From Odiellus spinosus (lineage: Eukaryota > Arthropoda > Arachnida > Opiliones > Phalangiidae): a DNA stretch of 64,000 bases. The stretch lies in contig OY987239.1 in NCBI GenBank assembly GCA_963920705.1, forward strand, positions 7,493,871-7,557,870, in the 5' to 3' direction. Positions within the stretch are counted from its first letter, which is position 1. The number at the start of each line of letters is the position of its first letter. This document shows, piece by piece, positions 62,170 through 64,000 of the stretch. The position numbers and the translations under genes were made by a program. The notes beneath the pieces are model-generated. The model was not told the origin of the DNA. It saw only the letters and a program-made list of their open reading frames with translations, and did not search any database.

Positions 62170-62610
62170 AACGTAAAACGTTTAAATTAAAATTCACTCA
62201 CCAAATAGGACTAGGAACACAGGTAACTTACCTATTTAACATCATAACACTAAATCCCGTCACGAGAACAATCGTGCTAAATCGCCAATTCAATGCCTTG
62301 TCAAAAACGCGTAGATTCGTTTTTAACTTATTTCGATATTTTGAATTCATTTCACGATAGTCCAGCGAAAAACTGTAATAATTAGACGCAACTTACGCTA
62401 AATATTAACGATTATCATAAAATTAGACTGTAAGACCGCGAGAAACACTTTGAAAGTTTGAAACCAGGACTACACATCCTTTTAGACAGTTAGTGAAGAA
62501 GTTGAAGAACTTACAAAAACAAGCAGACGATACAAAATTGCAGAATTCTATAGCCAGACTCATGACGGATTTAAATAGATGGATAGTTTTAAATATAGCC
62601 AGGGAAACAT
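62170..62610 (-). repeat. Diverged duplicate of 8740-9160
   Basis: It shares the CTCACCAAATAGG border, the TTCCCGTCACGAGAACA type stretch and the CGCGAGAAACACTTT stretch with the 8.7-9.2 kb region, with several small indels. No complete frame remains. Confidence 0.6.
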
Positions 62611-63923
62611 AATTAGCACGGTCAATGCATATTCTTAGCTAGATACGCAAATTTTGAAATTCATAGCTTTTGGAAGCGCTATGAAACACTATTTTTTAAT
62701 CGCTTCTACCCATTTCTTGACTCTACAAGACTCAATTAAATTTTCAAAACCCTTCAACTCGAGTGGGCATTAGTTAGTGTCAGAATCAAAAACCGATTAA
62801 AAAAATAATTCTAACTTGGAGACGTTTGTTTCGATGTTTTTGACAAGGAGAAAGGAAAGATTGTCGAACTTTGTATTGTAAAATCACAAACGGACGCTTC
62901 CAAAAATGGGTAAAACCCCTCACTACGAATGACAAGTTGCATTTCCCATGGAGAAAAGAGGTTCCTCCTATGACAATGAAGTCTGTAGTCTGCTACAAAT
63001 ATTATGCAAGAAAACATGATTGGAAAAAGAACGTACCGGAGAATGTTTCTGGTAAGTTGTCCAAAAGTTTTCTTTTTTGTAAGGCGTAATTAGTTTCGAC
63101 CATTATTCTTAGCTCTTTGAAATGTCAAATTTTGTAGCGTTTGGATGCCCTCCCATCTTCCTTTTTTGTTTTATATACTATCTCATTTTTAATTAAATGA
63201 TAAGTGAACTCAGAGGTTAATTTTATTTGCACCCTGTATAAGAGATCCAGAATGAAGTCGGCATTACGATTCAGCAAATGAAGAAAAGTAAATTAATATT
63301 TTTTTATAGTAATTTAAATAATTAAGCCGCCTTTTGTTCGCCTACGACGCTTTTGAAGGTCATCGAGTCTAAACAGATGACTCATAAACCAAGTAACAAT
63401 CTCTAACCAGGAATACGTTCCAACAATATGATTCATCCAATGATGATAAAATATGGTTCAACCTACTTACACAAAGTTTTCTACACTAATTGGATAATAG
63501 CGACAGGAACTGTAGGAGTTTATTATGAAGGTCTCTAAGGTGTAAACCTTATTTTCACGCGTTCACTCTTACTAGGCCGTATAGCTCCCTTTTAATTCCA
63601 CGTTTAAGGAATGTTAATCCATTTAATGAAGGCTGTTATTTAGTAGAAAAATGTAAGCCAAGCCCATATGACTGTGAGAAAGGGAGGGCGAAGAGAAAAA
63701 TGATTTTTATTGATTTTTCTTTTAAAAATAAGACACGATTGCACAGGAATTGTCTCCGAATTGAATAAGAAATAAATAAAATGGAAGTCCTAAACAAAAA
63801 TTAGAATATCTAGCTGCGTTCCTCCGACCTAAATCCTTGTTATTGAACGCCCTGTACTGAGTTATCCATTCAGATAACTTTCCCAGGGTTTGCTAACCGA
63901 AATAGTGTACTCATCTACCAGAT
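62611..63923. other. Right-end stretch with one possible exon
   Basis: At about 62870-63050 a plus-strand frame of some 60 codons ends at a good donor (TCTG|GTAAGT) and contains KWVKPL and HFPWRKEVPP; I do not recognise it. The rest shows nothing. Confidence 0.3.
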
Positions 63924-64000
63924 CAGAAGCCGATGAAACCCTCCTTTGAAGTCTATTACTCCCGGGTCTTGTCTACCCCTCTCTGTATGGGTTATTCTCA
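63924..64000 (+). mobile_element. Family A MITE, copy 13, cut by the window end
   Basis: Only the first 77 bp of the left inverted repeat are in view. Confidence 0.85.

Overview
This window looks like a piece of an insect nuclear genome. It is AT-rich, has GT-AG introns, and carries an insect-type CYP4-clan cytochrome P450, a chitin-binding cuticle protein of the Gasp/obstructor-C (CPAP3-C) type, and an ionotropic-receptor-like gene. Several short TTAGG/CCTAA runs match the commonest arthropod telomere motif. That motif is missing from flies, which argues weakly against Diptera, but the order cannot be fixed from this sequence. All gene models below were read by hand from frames and splice sites, without alignment or transcripts.

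Genes. (1) 1302-7621, plus strand: a complete 11-exon P450 of 515 residues. (2) 21107-11297, minus strand: a complete 5-exon secreted protein of 249 residues with three CBM14 chitin-binding domains; its 7.3 kb first intron is mostly repeats. (3) about 30469-33020, plus strand: an ionotropic-receptor-like gene with a good C-terminal half, but a frame conflict before the first membrane segment and no recognised N terminus. (4) 40105-38590, minus strand: a decayed coding relic, probably a retroelement. The three host genes have no evident functional link and sit as islands in repeats.

Mobile DNA. Most of the window is short non-autonomous elements. Family A (13 copies, about 320-345 bp), D (4, about 417 bp), E (6, about 316 bp), J (1, 252 bp) and L (1, 715 bp), plus a bare 34-bp palindrome, all begin CA, end TG and sit in 7-bp target duplications, so they look like products of one transposition machinery not encoded here. 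Family B (14 copies, about 540 bp) has GAGCTCGG ends and TA flanks; C (two 436-bp copies) has TTA/TAA flanks; F (3) has TTAA flanks; H (5) has TA flanks; K and N have 8-bp flanks like hAT elements. A tRNA-derived SINE lies in a Gasp intron.

Seven foldback elements have inverted arms made of a short repeat around a TTAGG-like core, and three of them sit inside other transposons. Tandem arrays include a 31-bp satellite (2.56 kb), a 23-bp satellite (1.4 kb), and arrays of 20, about 21, 11 and 42 bp. A 1.9 kb block at 59.8-61.7 kb repeats a palindromic unit of about 538 bp.
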